A DNA stretch of 64,000 bases from an uncultured Prevotellaceae bacterium (GCA_902778255.1 CACYXD010000017.1:1-64000), one strand, 5' to 3'; counted from the stretch's first letter, positions 35,493 to 47,296 are shown. The notes: generated from the letters alone by a model not told the origin. Made by a program: numbers and translations.

Positions 35493-35520
35493 CACCCTAA
35501 TTATGGAGTTCAAAATAAAA

Positions 35521-37980
35521 ATGAGTAATAATCAGAATAGCAACAGGTCTATTTCGATGATAGCAGATATTGAAGGTGATTTCAATGAAATGATTGACGT
35601 AGAGATGCCTTCAGAACTGCCAATCCTCCCTGTCAGAAATATCGTACTTTTTCCTGGTATCGTCTGGCCTATCGTGCTCGGACGAGAATCCAGCATGAAA
35701 TTGGTACGTCAGGCAGAAAAGAATGGAGGATTGATAGGAGTTGTATGTCAGCGTGACCCTGATATAGAAATGCCCGTAGAGGGTGATCTGTATGACTATG
35801 GTGTATCGGCAAAGGTCATCAAGCAGTTTAGCCTGCCAACAGGATCGACAACGGTAGTAGTACAGGCGCTGGGACGATTCCATCTGGATAAGCTTACACA
35901 GCTGATGCCATATCTGAAAGGACAAGTCACATCTACACCCGACCTGCATCCCGATAAGCACGACAAGGAATGGAAGACTGCCGCTGCGGATCTGCGCCGT
36001 ATGACGGAAGACTACATCTCAATGGTTGACGAGATGCCCGATGAGACGATATTTGCCATACGCAACATCCATCACGATGAGATGATGCTGAATTTCGTCT
36101 GCGCCAATATGCCCTTCACCATTCAGGAGAAAATCAGCCTACTCAAGGTAGAGACGGTGAAGGAACGCTTGTTTGGCGCTATGAAGGCCCTAAACAGGGA
36201 GATCAATTTGCAGAAACTGAAGACGGATATCCGCAACAAGACACGTGAGGATATTGACGAGCAGCAGAAGAACTACTTTATCCAGCAGCAAATCAAGAAC
36301 CTGCAGGCAGAGATGGGCAATGAGCAATCGCCCGAGAAAGCAGAACTGATGCGCAAGGCCATGAAAAAGAACTGGAGCGACGAGGTAGCACGCGTTTTCT
36401 ACAAAGAAGCCGACAGACTGGATAACCTACAGCCGCAGAGTCCTGATTTCAATGTGCAGCTGAACTATCTGCAGACCTTCGTATCGCTGCCTTGGGGCGA
36501 ATACACCAAGGATGACCTGAACCTGCAACGTGCCCAGAAGATACTGGATCACGATCACTACGGGATGGAGAAAGTCAAGGAGCGCATACTGGAATATATG
36601 TCCGTACTCTCATTGCGCGGCGACCTGAAGAGTCCTATACTCTGTCTCTATGGTCCTCCGGGCGTCGGTAAGACTTCATTAGGCAAATCCATCGCCGAAG
36701 CCATGAAGCGTAAATACGTCAGGGTGTCATTGGGTGGTTTGCATGACGAGGCAGAGATTCGCGGACACCGTCGCACCTATATCGGCGCTATGCCTGGACG
36801 TATCATCAAGAGCATCCAGAAGGCTGGCTCCAGCAATCCCGTATTCATTCTTGACGAGATTGACAAGGTAACACAGAACACCATCAATGGCGACCCGTCT
36901 TCTGCACTTCTTGAAGTGCTGGATCCTGAACAGAACACGGCGTTCCACGATAACTACCTGGATGTGGACTACGACTTGTCGAAAGTGATGTTTATCGCTA
37001 CAGCCAACAACCTGTCAACCATTCCGCGCCCACTACTCGACCGTATGGAGATCATCGAAGTAAGCGGCTATATCACAGAAGAGAAAATAGAGATTGCTAA
37101 GCGACACCTCATTCCTCGTGAGTTGGAAAATACAGGATTGAAGACGCTGCCGGAAAAGCCTAAGTTCGGCAAGGCTACCATAGAGAAAATCATCGAGCAA
37201 TATACACGCGAGAGCGGAGTACGCCAACTGGAAAAGCAAGTCAACAAGGCTATGCGCAAACTGGCATATAAACGACAAATGGAAGGCTCTATCGATGAAT
37301 GGAAAATTACGCCAGACTCACTGGAGGACCTGCTCGGCAAACCGCCATTCTATCGTGACATCTATCAGGGCAACAGCTATGCAGGTGTCGTAACGGGACT
37401 GGCTTGGACGAGCGTGGGTGGTGAGATTCTTTTCATAGAGACATCATTGTCCAAAGGAAAGGGATCAAAGCTCACCCTGACAGGTAATCTGGGTGATGTG
37501 ATGAAAGAGTCGGCTGTATTGGCGCTGGAGTACGTAAAGGCTCATGCCGACAAACTGAATATCGACTACCGCATCTTTGACAACTGGAACATCCATATCC
37601 ACGTACCCGAGGGCGCTACACCCAAGGACGGACCATCGGCAGGTATCACCATCGCCACATCTATCGCATCGGCTCTGACTCAGCGAAAAGTGCGCAAGAA
37701 CACAGCAATGACAGGTGAGATCACCTTGCGTGGAAAAGTTCTACCCGTAGGCGGTATCAAAGAGAAAATCCTTGCCGCCAAGCGTGCTGGTATTACGGAT
37801 ATCGTGATGTGTCAGGAAAACGAGAAAGACATTCTCGAAATTCCAGAAATGTATCTTAAAGGTGTTCGTTTCCATTACGTAGAGAATGTACAAGATGTAT
37901 GGGACTTCGCTTTGACCGACGAGATAGTTGAACATCCCCTGAAATTTGAAATAGAAGAGGAAAAGGAGAAAGAGAAATGA
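35521..37980 (+). CDS. lon: ATP-dependent protease Lon
   Basis: 819 residues from the ATG at 35521 (MSNNQNSN); an ATG six codons upstream at 35503 is possible but would be nearly leaderless. Lon N-terminal substrate domain ([19 protein letters not shown]), AAA+ domain with Walker [13 protein letters not shown] and Walker [11 protein letters not shown], and a C-terminal protease domain with the Ser-Lys dyad ([10 protein letters not shown] and [14 protein letters not shown]). A cytoplasmic protease for damaged and regulatory proteins. The stop overlaps the tgt start by 4 nt (ATGA). Confidence 0.97.
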   Translation: MSNNQNSNRSISMIADIEGDFNEMIDVEMPSELPILPVRNIVLFPGIVWPIVLGRESSMKLVRQAEKNGGLIGVVCQRDPDIEMPVEGDLYDYGVSAKVIKQFSLPTGSTTVVVQALGRFHLDKLTQLMPYLKGQVTSTPDLHPDKHDKEWKTAAADLRRMTEDYISMVDEMPDETIFAIRNIHHDEMMLNFVCANMPFTIQEKISLLKVETVKERLFGAMKALNREINLQKLKTDIRNKTREDIDEQQKNYFIQQQIKNLQAEMGNEQSPEKAELMRKAMKKNWSDEVARVFYKEADRLDNLQPQSPDFNVQLNYLQTFVSLPWGEYTKDDLNLQRAQKILDHDHYGMEKVKERILEYMSVLSLRGDLKSPILCLYGPPGVGKTSLGKSIAEAMKRKYVRVSLGGLHDEAEIRGHRRTYIGAMPGRIIKSIQKAGSSNPVFILDEIDKVTQNTINGDPSSALLEVLDPEQNTAFHDNYLDVDYDLSKVMFIATANNLSTIPRPLLDRMEIIEVSGYITEEKIEIAKRHLIPRELENTGLKTLPEKPKFGKATIEKIIEQYTRESGVRQLEKQVNKAMRKLAYKRQMEGSIDEWKITPDSLEDLLGKPPFYRDIYQGNSYAGVVTGLAWTSVGGEILFIETSLSKGKGSKLTLTGNLGDVMKESAVLALEYVKAHADKLNIDYRIFDNWNIHIHVPEGATPKDGPSAGITIATSIASALTQRKVRKNTAMTGEITLRGKVLPVGGIKEKILAAKRAGITDIVMCQENEKDILEIPEMYLKGVRFHYVENVQDVWDFALTDEIVEHPLKFEIEEEKEKEK

Positions 37981-39119
37981 CATTCGAACTACAACATACC
38001 GACCCCTATAGCAGTGCCCGAACGGGCATTATCACCACAGACCACGGACAGATAAAGACACCGATTTTCATGCCTGTAGGTACCTGTGGAAGCGTAAAGG
38101 GTGTACATTTCTCAGAACTGCGCGAACAGGTGAAGGCTCAGATAATCCTGGGCAACACCTATCACCTCTATCTGCGTCCAGGACTTGACACGCTGCGTAA
38201 GGTTGGAGGTCTGCATAAGTTCAACACATGGGACCGTCCTATCCTGACCGATTCAGGCGGCTTTCAGGTCTTTTCACTTACAGGTATCCGTAAACTTCGC
38301 GAAGAGGGATGCGAGTTCCGTAGCCATATCGATGGTTCGAAACATATCTTTACGCCAGAAAACGTGATGGATACTGAGCGCATCATTGGTGCTGACATCA
38401 TGATGGCACTTGACGAGTGTCCTCCAGGCGAGAGCGACTATCAGTATGCAAAGAACTCATTGGGACTCACACAGCGCTGGCTGGACCGTTGCATCAAGCG
38501 ATTCAACGAGACTGAGCCTCTCTATGGACATCATCAGACGCTTTTCCCCATTGTACAGGGCTGTAAATACAAAGACCTGCGACAAGAAGCTGCCAAACAC
38601 GTGGTAGACCGTCTAGGTATGCTCAATGATGGTGGAGGTGCATCAATTGGCGGACTGGCTGTAGGCGAACCTACAGAGGTGATGTATGAAATGATAGAGG
38701 TTGTTAACGAGATCCTACCCAAAGACCGTCCCCGATATCTGATGGGCGTAGGTACTCCACAGAACATTCTAGAGGCCATAGAGCGCGGCGTGGACATGTT
38801 TGACTGCGTGATGCCAACACGCAACGGGCGTAATGCCATGCTCTTCACCTATGAAGGCACAATGAATCTGAGAAACAAGAAATGGGAACAGGACTTCTCG
38901 CCTATCGACTCAGACGGATGTGATATAGACAGGCTTCATACAAAGGCCTACCTTCATCACCTGTTTAAGTCACAGGAATTGCTGGCACTCCAAATAGCAA
39001 GCATCCATAACTTGGCATTCTATTTGAGACTCGTCACCGATGCTCGACAGCATATCGAACAAGGTGATTTCACACAATGGAAACGTAGTGTTATTGACAA
39101 CCTAGGACGTAGGATATGA
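37977..39119 (+). CDS. tgt: Queuine tRNA-ribosyltransferase
   Basis: 380 residues; exchanges guanine-34 of some tRNAs for the queuosine base. The catalytic aspartates lie in LTDSGGFQVFSLTG and in FDCVMPTRNGRNA; VQGCKYKDLR and GGLAVGEPTEVMYEM line the pocket. The zinc site differs from the E. coli enzyme: where CxCxxC is expected the sequence reads DGCDID, with one cysteine only. From memory Bacteroidetes enzymes often lack these cysteines. ATGA overlaps link it to lon upstream and the permease gene downstream. Confidence 0.94.
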   Translation: MTFELQHTDPYSSARTGIITTDHGQIKTPIFMPVGTCGSVKGVHFSELREQVKAQIILGNTYHLYLRPGLDTLRKVGGLHKFNTWDRPILTDSGGFQVFSLTGIRKLREEGCEFRSHIDGSKHIFTPENVMDTERIIGADIMMALDECPPGESDYQYAKNSLGLTQRWLDRCIKRFNETEPLYGHHQTLFPIVQGCKYKDLRQEAAKHVVDRLGMLNDGGGASIGGLAVGEPTEVMYEMIEVVNEILPKDRPRYLMGVGTPQNILEAIERGVDMFDCVMPTRNGRNAMLFTYEGTMNLRNKKWEQDFSPIDSDGCDIDRLHTKAYLHHLFKSQELLALQIASIHNLAFYLRLVTDARQHIEQGDFTQWKRSVIDNLGRRI

Positions 39120-40225
39120 AGAATCTGCTGGCACGATTATTCCCACGGCTCGACCGATACATTATCAGCAAGTTTATAGGTACGTATATCTATTCTATCA
39201 TACTGATAATCAGTATCAGTATTGTGTTTGATTTCAATGAAAACTTAAACAAGTTTGCCACTTATCATGCACCGTGGAGTGCCATCATCTTCGACTATTA
39301 CGCCAACTTCGTACCCTACTTTGCCAACCTATTCTCGCCACTCTTCGTATTCATAGCCGTCATATTCTTCACGTCTAAACTGGCTGGTAATTCCGAGATT
39401 ATCGCTATGCTTTCGGCAGGTGTCAGTTTCAAAAGACTCCTTCGACCATATATGTTTTCCGCTGCTATCATCGCGGCCTTAAATTTCTATCTTGGAGCCT
39501 ACGTGATTCCTCACGGCAACGTTGTTCGTCTCAATTTCGAAACTCAATACAAGAACAAGCGGCTTGTTACATCCGCAACTAACGTGCAACTGCAAGTTGC
39601 ACCTGGAACCATTGCTTATCTTCAGCAATACGACAACACCACAAGGCGAGGCTATGGTTTCTCACTCGACCAGTTTGATGGAAAAAAACTGGTAAGTCAC
39701 CTCACTGCAAATGTCATTCAGTATGACACTATTTCCGAAACAAGATATCACTGGAAAGCGCTCAACTACAAAATACGCACGTTGAAGGGACTTCGTGAGG
39801 AGATAGAAACAGGCACAGAACTGGATACGATGATTATGATGGAACCGATGGATCTTGTGTTTAGCAAAGGACAACAAGAGACTTTTACGTCGCCAGAGCT
39901 GCTTCGCTATATCTCCAAACAACAGGAACGCGGGTCCCAGAACGTGATACAGTATGAAGTGGAGTATCATAAGCGAATAGCAACATCCTTCGCCTCGTTT
40001 ATTCTTACTATTATAGGTGCTTCGCTATCGTCGCGTAAACGAAAAGGCGGTATGGGGCTTTCGCTTGGCATCGGCCTTGCGCTATCGTTCTCCTACATCC
40101 TCTTGCAAACAATAAGCGCCACCTTTGCAATCAATGCAGGTCTTCCTGCCATATTGGCGGCATGGATACCTAACCTATTATATATAATTATAGCCTATTT
40201 CTGCTACCGGCAAGCACCAGATTAA
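39116..40225 (+). CDS. LptF/LptG family permease (YjgP/YjgQ)
   Basis: 369 residues. The N-terminus (LDRYIISKFIGTYIYSI) and about six membrane helices (about 17-38, 58-85, 99-122, then 280-300, 308-330 and 335-360) flank a periplasmic beta-jellyroll domain (about 125-265). This is the plan of the LptF and LptG subunits that lift lipopolysaccharide from the inner membrane. Bacteroidetes often carry one or two copies, and which subunit this is cannot be decided. It overlaps tgt by 4 nt. Confidence 0.9.
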   Translation: MKNLLARLFPRLDRYIISKFIGTYIYSIILIISISIVFDFNENLNKFATYHAPWSAIIFDYYANFVPYFANLFSPLFVFIAVIFFTSKLAGNSEIIAMLSAGVSFKRLLRPYMFSAAIIAALNFYLGAYVIPHGNVVRLNFETQYKNKRLVTSATNVQLQVAPGTIAYLQQYDNTTRRGYGFSLDQFDGKKLVSHLTANVIQYDTISETRYHWKALNYKIRTLKGLREEIETGTELDTMIMMEPMDLVFSKGQQETFTSPELLRYISKQQERGSQNVIQYEVEYHKRIATSFASFILTIIGASLSSRKRKGGMGLSLGIGLALSFSYILLQTISATFAINAGLPAILAAWIPNLLYIIIAYFCYRQAPD

Positions 40226-40278
40226 GTGTAGTGGAGTGAAAAAGAAAAACAAAGAATTCGCTACCGCAAGAATAGTAT

Positions 40279-41562
40279 ATGACATTTGAAGAAACATATT
40301 TAAACGACAATATCCTCGACGCATTATATGATATGCACTTCGAGGAAATGACACCAATACAAGAACGTTGTATCCCGGAGATTCTTGATGGATACGATGT
40401 ATTAGGCGTTGCTCAGACCGGTACCGGAAAGACCGCCGCCTATCTGCTCCCCATTCTCTCGTTACTTGACGACGGTGGCTATCCAGACGATGCCATCAAC
40501 TGTGTTATCATGTCGCCAACACGTGAATTGGCACAGCAAATAGACCAGGCAATGGAAGGATTCTCGTATTATCTGCCAAACGTGAGCAGCATTGCAGTAT
40601 ATGGGGGCAACGACGGTTCACGATTTGATCAGGAAATAAAGAGCCTACGAGGAGGTGCACCTGTAGTTATAGCAACACCTGGCCGTCTGTTAAGCCACTT
40701 GAAAGTTGGAAACCTAGACCTTTCGCGCACATCGTTCTTCGTACTAGACGAAGCCGACCGTATGCTCGACATGGGGTTTATGGAAGATATTCTCCAAATA
40801 GACAAGTTGTTACCTAAGACATGTCAAAAAGTCATGTTTTCTGCCACAATGCCTGAAAAGATACGCGAACTTGCCGTTTCTTTGCTCCACGACCCAGTAG
40901 AAGTCAAATTAAAGGTAAGTCGTCCGGCTGAGAAAATCCACCAAATGGCTTATATATGCTATGAACAACAGAAAGTGGGCATTGTAGAACATATCTTTAA
41001 ACGTGGTGATCTGAAACGTGTCATCATATTCTGCGGGAAAAAAGACAAGGTTAAAGATATCAACCGCACACTTCAGAAATTGAAGATTAATTGTGCTGCT
41101 ATGCATTCTGACTTAACCCAGCAAGAACGCGACAATGTGATGTACAAGTTCAAAGCTGGTCAGATTGACGTACTCGTTGCTACAGATATTGTGGCGCGCG
41201 GTATTGATATAGATGATATCGGCATGGTTATCAACTACGACGTACCTCACGATAGCGAAGACTACGTACACCGTATCGGCCGTACAGCCCGCGCTGCACG
41301 TGAAGGAGAGGCAATCACATTTGTTAGCGATGCAGACTTTCGCTTCTTCAAGCCAATAGAGCACTTCCTACAAAAGGACATTGAGAAGTTGTCATTACCG
41401 GAAGGACTTGGTGAGACACCTGACTACACAGCATATAAGTCCAACAAGTCACATGGAGCAAGCAAACCGCATAGACCACACGGTCGCCACAAAGGGAAGA
41501 AAAGCTCTGGCACGAATTTTGCACGTAAGCCTTCGAGACATAATAAGAAAGGAAAAGAATGA
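40279..41562 (+). CDS. DEAD-box RNA helicase (RhlE-like)
   Basis: 427 residues with all helicase motifs: Q motif (FEEMTPIQERCIP), Walker A AQTGTGKTAAYLLP, SPTRELAQQ, TPGRLLSHL, VLDEADRMLDMGF, SATMPEKI, IIFCGKKDKVKD, ATDIVARGIDIDD and HRIGRTARAAREG. The C-terminal 45 residues are basic and low complexity (SKPHRPHGRHKGKKSSG), as in RhlE-type helicases that remodel RNA non-specifically. The last 4 nt overlap clpC, so the two are probably co-translated. Confidence 0.93.
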   Translation: MTFEETYLNDNILDALYDMHFEEMTPIQERCIPEILDGYDVLGVAQTGTGKTAAYLLPILSLLDDGGYPDDAINCVIMSPTRELAQQIDQAMEGFSYYLPNVSSIAVYGGNDGSRFDQEIKSLRGGAPVVIATPGRLLSHLKVGNLDLSRTSFFVLDEADRMLDMGFMEDILQIDKLLPKTCQKVMFSATMPEKIRELAVSLLHDPVEVKLKVSRPAEKIHQMAYICYEQQKVGIVEHIFKRGDLKRVIIFCGKKDKVKDINRTLQKLKINCAAMHSDLTQQERDNVMYKFKAGQIDVLVATDIVARGIDIDDIGMVINYDVPHDSEDYVHRIGRTARAAREGEAITFVSDADFRFFKPIEHFLQKDIEKLSLPEGLGETPDYTAYKSNKSHGASKPHRPHGRHKGKKSSGTNFARKPSRHNKKGKE

Positions 41563-44096
41563 CCGATCATTTTTCAGAAAAAGTATCCAAGATATTAGCA
41601 TTCTCACGTGAGGAAGCCATGCGACTTGCAAGTAGCAGCGTGTCACCAGAACACCTGCTGCTAGGTATTATCCGCATGGAAGACGGTATCGTTAACGATA
41701 TCTTCAACCGCATGAGCATAAAGAAAAGCGAACTGAAGCAATCGCTTGAATCACGTATTAAAGAACACGAAGGCATCTTACAAAGTGCTAACGATAGTGA
41801 GATGATGCTCAACGAGAACGCATCAAACATCCTTAAACTAGCCGTACTTGAGTCACGTCTTCAACATAACAACAGCGTTGACGAACAACATCTGTTGTTA
41901 GCTATTTTACATGACCGTGCCCAAAATGGAGCCAAACAAATATTAGAAGAAAACAATCTAAAATACGAAGACGTACTCAGTATGTTGAAAGCCCCTCAAA
42001 CCACCGATGCGCTACAATTACCTGAAAACGATGAGGAGGAGCCAGGACTGGGGTCTGGACAAAAGACAGAGACAACTACAACAAACTCGCCAAAGGAGAA
42101 ATCGAAGACTCCTGTACTGGATAATTTCTCGACAGATCTAACTCAGGCTGCTCTTGACGGTAAACTCGACCCATGTGTAGGTCGTGAGAACGAGATACAG
42201 CGCGTGATGGAGATACTGGGACGACGCAAGAAAAACAATCCCATCCTCATCGGTGAGCCAGGCGTGGGAAAAAGCGCCATCGTTGAGGGATTGGCACAAT
42301 TGATTGCTCAGCGGAAATGTTCACCAATGTTCTTCAACCGACGCATCGTAAGCCTTGACATGACCGGAGTTGTGGCTGGCACTAAATACCGCGGACAGTT
42401 TGAAGAACGCATACGAGCACTTCTGAAAGAGATAGAGCAGAATCCAAACATCATCGTCTTCATAGACGAGATCCATACCATCATCGGAGCTGGTTCAACA
42501 CCTGGCAGCATGGACGCCGCCAACATCATGAAACCAGCCCTCGCACGGGGTACAATCCAATGCATAGGCGCTACCACACTTGACGAGTATCGCAATAGTG
42601 TCGAGAAAGATGGTGCACTAGAGCGTCGCTTCCAAAAGGTACTCGTCGAACCTACCAATATCGAACAAACGCTCCAGATACTACATAATATCAAGAACCG
42701 CTATGAGCATCATCATCACGTAGAATATACCGAGGATGCCATCCAAGCATGCGTCACCCTAACTGAGCGCTATATCACCGACCGTGCACAACCAGACAAA
42801 GCAATTGATGCACTTGATGAGACTGGCGCACGTATCCATCTGCGTAGCGCACAGATACCACCCGAGATTGCGGATATTGAAAAGCAAATAGCGGAGGCCA
42901 AGGCGATGAAACAGGAAGCTGTGGCCCATCAGAACTATGAATTCGCAGCCAACTATCGCGATACTCAGACAAAATTAGAGAAACAACTCTCTGAAGTTCA
43001 AGAGAAATGGTTATCAGAGAATAATGAGGACCGACTGACAATTACCGAAAAAGATGTCTCTGACGTGGTTTCAATGATGACAGGCATCCCCGTACAACGC
43101 ATGGCCGAGAACGAGGGTGTACGTCTAAAAAACATGGCACCTATACTGAAAGCGAATGTCATAGCCCAAGATGCGGCTATTGACAAGATGGTAAAAGCTA
43201 TTCAGCGCAATCGCGTAGGATTAAAGGCACCCAATCACCCAATAGGCGCTTTTATGTTCCTCGGCCCGACAGGAGTTGGAAAAACATATTTGGCCAAGAA
43301 GCTAGCCGAGCAAATGTTCGGCTCGTCTGACGCACTGATACGTGTTGATATGAGTGAATATACGGAATCGTTTAATGTGTCTCGTCTTATCGGAGCGCCT
43401 CCAGGGTATGTTGGCTATGAGGAAGGCGGACAACTAACTGAGCGTGTACGTAGAAAGCCATATTCAATAGTATTGCTCGATGAGATAGAAAAGGCTCACG
43501 GCAACGTCTTTAATCTCCTGCTTCAGGTGTTGGACGAAGGTCGTCTGACCGATGGCAATGGGCGGTTCGTTGACTTCCGAAACACGGTCATCATCATGAC
43601 TTCCAATGCCGGAACACGCCAACTTAAAGAGTTTGGTAATGGCATCGGTTTTACCGCATCTACACTAGGTCTAAACATGAACGAAAAAGACCGAGAACAT
43701 GCTCGTAGCATCGTACAAAAGGCGCTATCGAAACAATTCTCGCCAGAATTCCTCAACCGTCTGGATGAAATTATCACATTCGACCAACTTGACCTTGAGG
43801 CCATCAAGCGTATTATTGATGTCGAATTACGCGGACTTGTTAAACGCATTTCGGATTTAGGCTACGAAATACAGATTACCGATACCGCTAAGGAGTTTGT
43901 TGCTACCAAAGGCTACGACGTACAGTTCGGGGCTCGTCCACTAAAACGTGCTATCCAAAACTATATAGAAGATGGCATCTGCGAGCTTATACTAACCGAT
44001 GGGCTTTCTCAAGGCGATATTATTTACGTTGATAAGAACTCGGAGAAAGAAATGTTGTCATTCGATACAACAAGCAGACAAACAGAATCACAATAA
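41559..44096 (+). CDS. clpC: ATP-dependent Clp protease ATP-binding subunit ClpC
   Basis: 845 residues; an AAA+ unfoldase feeding ClpP. Double Clp N-domain (1-145, e.g. [20 protein letters not shown]), first AAA+ domain with [13 protein letters not shown] and [12 protein letters not shown], a middle coiled-coil/UVR-like segment ([20 protein letters not shown]), and a second AAA+ domain with [26 protein letters not shown] and [11 protein letters not shown]. The middle segment is the ClpC type rather than the long ClpB type. ATGA overlap with the helicase gene. A stress protease next to grpE and dnaJ. Confidence 0.94.
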   Translation: MTDHFSEKVSKILAFSREEAMRLASSSVSPEHLLLGIIRMEDGIVNDIFNRMSIKKSELKQSLESRIKEHEGILQSANDSEMMLNENASNILKLAVLESRLQHNNSVDEQHLLLAILHDRAQNGAKQILEENNLKYEDVLSMLKAPQTTDALQLPENDEEEPGLGSGQKTETTTTNSPKEKSKTPVLDNFSTDLTQAALDGKLDPCVGRENEIQRVMEILGRRKKNNPILIGEPGVGKSAIVEGLAQLIAQRKCSPMFFNRRIVSLDMTGVVAGTKYRGQFEERIRALLKEIEQNPNIIVFIDEIHTIIGAGSTPGSMDAANIMKPALARGTIQCIGATTLDEYRNSVEKDGALERRFQKVLVEPTNIEQTLQILHNIKNRYEHHHHVEYTEDAIQACVTLTERYITDRAQPDKAIDALDETGARIHLRSAQIPPEIADIEKQIAEAKAMKQEAVAHQNYEFAANYRDTQTKLEKQLSEVQEKWLSENNEDRLTITEKDVSDVVSMMTGIPVQRMAENEGVRLKNMAPILKANVIAQDAAIDKMVKAIQRNRVGLKAPNHPIGAFMFLGPTGVGKTYLAKKLAEQMFGSSDALIRVDMSEYTESFNVSRLIGAPPGYVGYEEGGQLTERVRRKPYSIVLLDEIEKAHGNVFNLLLQVLDEGRLTDGNGRFVDFRNTVIIMTSNAGTRQLKEFGNGIGFTASTLGLNMNEKDREHARSIVQKALSKQFSPEFLNRLDEIITFDQLDLEAIKRIIDVELRGLVKRISDLGYEIQITDTAKEFVATKGYDVQFGARPLKRAIQNYIEDGICELILTDGLSQGDIIYVDKNSEKEMLSFDTTSRQTESQ

Positions 44097-44160
44097 TATA
44101 AGGCTTTCAACAACATAAGTAAATGGCACATTTTTTGCAGCATCAATAAAAAAAAGAATT

Positions 44161-44733
44161 ATGGACAATATAAATAAAGAAGAACAGGAAGTGAATACTG
44201 ACGAAATGTCAGTAGATAGCCCCAATGACGAAATGACAGAACAGCAGTCTGATACAAATGTGGATATACAGGATGAAGCAATTGATCCGCTGAAAGCTGC
44301 AGAAGCACAAGTTGCTGATCTCAAAGATAAATATCTACGCCAGGTGGCAGAATTTGATAACTACCGTAAACGCACACTAAAAGAACGTGCAGAGCTGATT
44401 TTGAATGGCGGCGAAAAGACCATCACTGCCCTACTCCCCATAATTGACGATATGGAACGAGCCATAGCCAGCGGTGAAAAGACAGAAGATCCACAGGTAC
44501 TCCGTGAAGGTATGCAGTTGATATACCAAAAGCTGATGAAAACGCTCGAAGCTCAAGGTGTAAGCAAGATTGACACAGAAGGTGCCGACTTCGACACAAG
44601 TTTGCATGAGGCTATAGCATTAGTCCCAGGAATGGGTGACGACAAGAAAGGAAAGGTTATCGACTGTATGTCAACTGGATATAAGTTAAATGACAAAGTT
44701 ATACGCTACGCAAAGGTAGCTGTTGGGCAATAA
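44161..44733 (+). CDS. grpE: Nucleotide exchange factor GrpE
   Basis: 190 residues; releases ADP from DnaK. The N-terminal 45 residues are acidic and disordered (EEQEVNTDEMSVDSPNDEM), followed by a long coiled-coil helix (LKAAEAQVADLKDKYLRQVA), the conserved EFDNYRKRTLKER and the C-terminal beta domain (FDTSLHEAIALVPG and YKLNDKVIRYAKVAVG). It lies 19 nt before dnaJ. No dnaK gene is in the window. A TTTGCAGC motif at 44133-44140 may be part of a promoter, but lacks the TA pair. Confidence 0.96.
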   Translation: MDNINKEEQEVNTDEMSVDSPNDEMTEQQSDTNVDIQDEAIDPLKAAEAQVADLKDKYLRQVAEFDNYRKRTLKERAELILNGGEKTITALLPIIDDMERAIASGEKTEDPQVLREGMQLIYQKLMKTLEAQGVSKIDTEGADFDTSLHEAIALVPGMGDDKKGKVIDCMSTGYKLNDKVIRYAKVAVGQ

Positions 44734-44752
44734 AATAGACAAATAAGAATTA

Positions 44753-45910
44753 ATGGCACAAAAAAGAGACTACTACGAGGTACTTGGGGTTGAAAAGACT
44801 GCCTCAGAAGACGATATTAAGAAGGCTTACAGAAAAATAGCCATTAAATATCACCCAGACCGTAATCCTGGCGACAAAGTAGCAGAAGAAAAATTCAAAG
44901 AGGCTGCAGAAGCATATAATGTGCTTCACGATCCTCAAAAACGACAACAATACGACCAGTTCGGATTTGATGGGCCAATGGGCGGTTCTTCTGGATTCGG
45001 AGGCTTCGGAGGCGCTTCAATGAATATGGACGATATCTTCTCAATGTTCGGTGACATTTTCGGCGGTCACGGATTCGGAGGCTTCGGAGGACGCACAGGA
45101 CGCCCTCAGCAACACAGAGGAAGCGACCTGAGATTGAAACTACGTCTCACGTTAGAAGAAATTAATCAGGGCGTCACAAAAAAATTCAAAGTCCGCAAGG
45201 ATATCACTTGTTCACACTGTCACGGAACAGGAGCCGAGGATGGAAGTGGGCGTGAGACGTGCCCCACGTGTCATGGCTCTGGCGTTATCACCCACACAAC
45301 ACAGAGCATTTTCGGGATGATGCAAACACAAGGTGTCTGTCCAACCTGTCATGGTGAAGGTCAAGTTATCAAGAAGAAATGTACGGAATGTGGTGGCACA
45401 GGAGTCACAAAAGGAGAAGAGGTTGTTGAAATAAACATACCTGCAGGTGTGGCAGAAGGCATGGTAGTTAATGTTCCTGGCAAGGGAAATGCGGGCCATC
45501 ATAGTGGTATACCAGGAGATATACAAGTATTTATTGAAGAGGAAGAGCACGATACATTTGTTAGAGATGGCAGCGATTTAATATACAATCTGTTGCTCGA
45601 CTTTCCTACTGCCGCACTTGGCGGAGATGTTGACATTCCTACTATCGAAGGTAATACTCTTAAGATTAAGATTGACAACGGCACACAGCCAGGAAAGACG
45701 ATGCGTTTACGTGGAAAAGGCTTACCTGCCGTACAAGGATACGGGAACGGACGGGGAGATTTAGTTGTTAATATTAGCGTGTACATCCCTAAAACTCTAT
45801 CGCACGAAGAAAAGACATCAATAGAAAGCTTTAAGAATAGCGATAACTTCAAAGGGGATAGCCAGACAAAGAAAAGCATATTCCAGCGTTTCAAGAACTA
45901 CTTCAGTTGA
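44753..45910 (+). CDS. dnaJ: Chaperone DnaJ
   Basis: 385 residues; stimulates DnaK and binds unfolded protein. Residues 1-70 are the J domain with the HPD motif ([10 protein letters not shown]). Residues about 75-120 are Gly/Phe-rich ([19 protein letters not shown]). Residues about 150-215 are the zinc domain with four CxxCxGxG repeats ([32 protein letters not shown]), then two substrate-binding beta domains. Type I DnaJ. Co-transcribed with grpE. Confidence 0.97.
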   Translation: MAQKRDYYEVLGVEKTASEDDIKKAYRKIAIKYHPDRNPGDKVAEEKFKEAAEAYNVLHDPQKRQQYDQFGFDGPMGGSSGFGGFGGASMNMDDIFSMFGDIFGGHGFGGFGGRTGRPQQHRGSDLRLKLRLTLEEINQGVTKKFKVRKDITCSHCHGTGAEDGSGRETCPTCHGSGVITHTTQSIFGMMQTQGVCPTCHGEGQVIKKKCTECGGTGVTKGEEVVEINIPAGVAEGMVVNVPGKGNAGHHSGIPGDIQVFIEEEEHDTFVRDGSDLIYNLLLDFPTAALGGDVDIPTIEGNTLKIKIDNGTQPGKTMRLRGKGLPAVQGYGNGRGDLVVNISVYIPKTLSHEEKTSIESFKNSDNFKGDSQTKKSIFQRFKNYFS

Positions 45911-45958
45911 GATGACTTGATTAATTCATAATAGTCAATTGCTAAATTATTAATCAAT

Positions 45959-47275
45959 ATGACCTATCAGGAAGCTACAGAATATTTGTTCAATCAAACG
46001 CCCAACTTTGAAAAGCAGGGAATTGGAGGCTATAAGGAAGGACTCGACAACAGTCTAAAACTCGATGAGCATTTCGGTCATCCCCATGAACATTTTAGAT
46101 GCATCCATGTTGCTGGTACAAACGGAAAAGGTTCGGTATCCAATCTGCTTGCAGCACTTTTACAGACTTGCGGTTATCGTGTAGGACTATACACCTCGCC
46201 ACACATTGTAGATTTCAAAGAGAGAATTCGAATTAATGGAAAAACAATAAGCGAGGACTATGTTACAAAATTTGTAGAAGACGAGAAGTCGTTCTTTGAG
46301 CCTCTTTGTCCTACTTTTTTCGAGTTAACAACTGCTATGGCATTCAAATACTTCCAAGAGATGGATGTAGACATCGCTGTAATTGAAGTTGGGCTTGGAG
46401 GACGATTGGACTGTACGAATATTATAACGCCTATACTCTCGATCATCACCAATATATCTTTGGATCATACGCAGCTGCTTGGTAGTAGCGTTGAGCAGAT
46501 CGCTATAGAGAAAGGCGGTATTATCAAGCGAGGAATACCAGTGGTCATCGGAGAAACCACGCCTGAAACCAGAACGATTTTTGATGCGTTGGCCAGTGAA
46601 AACAAAGCCCCCATCACATATGCCGAAGAGCAAGATGAAATAGAATCATGGGAAGATATAAAGGATGGTGGTATTTGTTATAAGACGAAGCACTACGGCA
46701 CGATAGATTGTGAGTTGAGTGGGGCCTTTCAGACCAAAAACATGGCTACTGTCCTTGCTGCTGTACGTCAACTTGAAAAGATGGGATATATGACTGAGCC
46801 AGAAGGCGAGACTCATACCCAAAATATTGCCTCAGAAATAGAAAACGCGTTTAAGAACGTTACGAAACTTACAGGATTGACTGCTCGTTGGCAAACAGTA
46901 AGAAAGAATCCAACAGTAATTTGCGATACTGGTCACAACCCTGGTGCATGGAAATATTTGTGCAAACAATTGGAGAATATCAAATGTCGTGAATTGCGAA
47001 TTGTATTTGGATTGGTAGAAGACAAAGATATCTATACAATAATGTCGCTTCTGCCAAAGAATGCTACCTACTATTATACAAAAGGAAACACAAAAAGAGC
47101 ATTCCCTGAAACATCGTTGAAGATTTTTGGTGAGCAATTTGGACTCAAAGGCGATTCCTACCCAACAGTGGGTGAAGCGTATCAAGCCGCTCTACAAGGT
47201 GCTACAAGTGAGGACTTTATCTTCATTGGAGGTAGTACTTATGTTGTCGCAGATTTTATGAAATCTCGTATTTAG
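45959..47275 (+). CDS. folC: Bifunctional folylpolyglutamate / dihydrofolate synthase
   Basis: 438 residues; adds glutamate to folates, with dihydrofolate synthase activity likely. Mur-ligase family motifs: the N-terminal Q-NFEKQGIGGYKEGLDN region, P-loop HVAGTNGKGSVSN, LYTSPHIVDFKERIRING, EVGLGGRLDCTN and ITNISLDHTQLLG, and the C-terminal ligand region CDTGHNPGAW. Only one FolC-like gene is visible here. It is the last gene before a strong terminator. Confidence 0.94.
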   Translation: MTYQEATEYLFNQTPNFEKQGIGGYKEGLDNSLKLDEHFGHPHEHFRCIHVAGTNGKGSVSNLLAALLQTCGYRVGLYTSPHIVDFKERIRINGKTISEDYVTKFVEDEKSFFEPLCPTFFELTTAMAFKYFQEMDVDIAVIEVGLGGRLDCTNIITPILSIITNISLDHTQLLGSSVEQIAIEKGGIIKRGIPVVIGETTPETRTIFDALASENKAPITYAEEQDEIESWEDIKDGGICYKTKHYGTIDCELSGAFQTKNMATVLAAVRQLEKMGYMTEPEGETHTQNIASEIENAFKNVTKLTGLTARWQTVRKNPTVICDTGHNPGAWKYLCKQLENIKCRELRIVFGLVEDKDIYTIMSLLPKNATYYYTKGNTKRAFPETSLKIFGEQFGLKGDSYPTVGEAYQAALQGATSEDFIFIGGSTYVVADFMKSRI

Positions 47276-47296
47276 CTGTTTTTAACACCAACTTTT

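Noticed and set aside
45917-45957. 9-bp inverted repeat TTGATTAAT between dnaJ and folC as terminator
   Set aside because: The stem is A/T only and no T tract follows; it is likely chance in an AT-rich gap.
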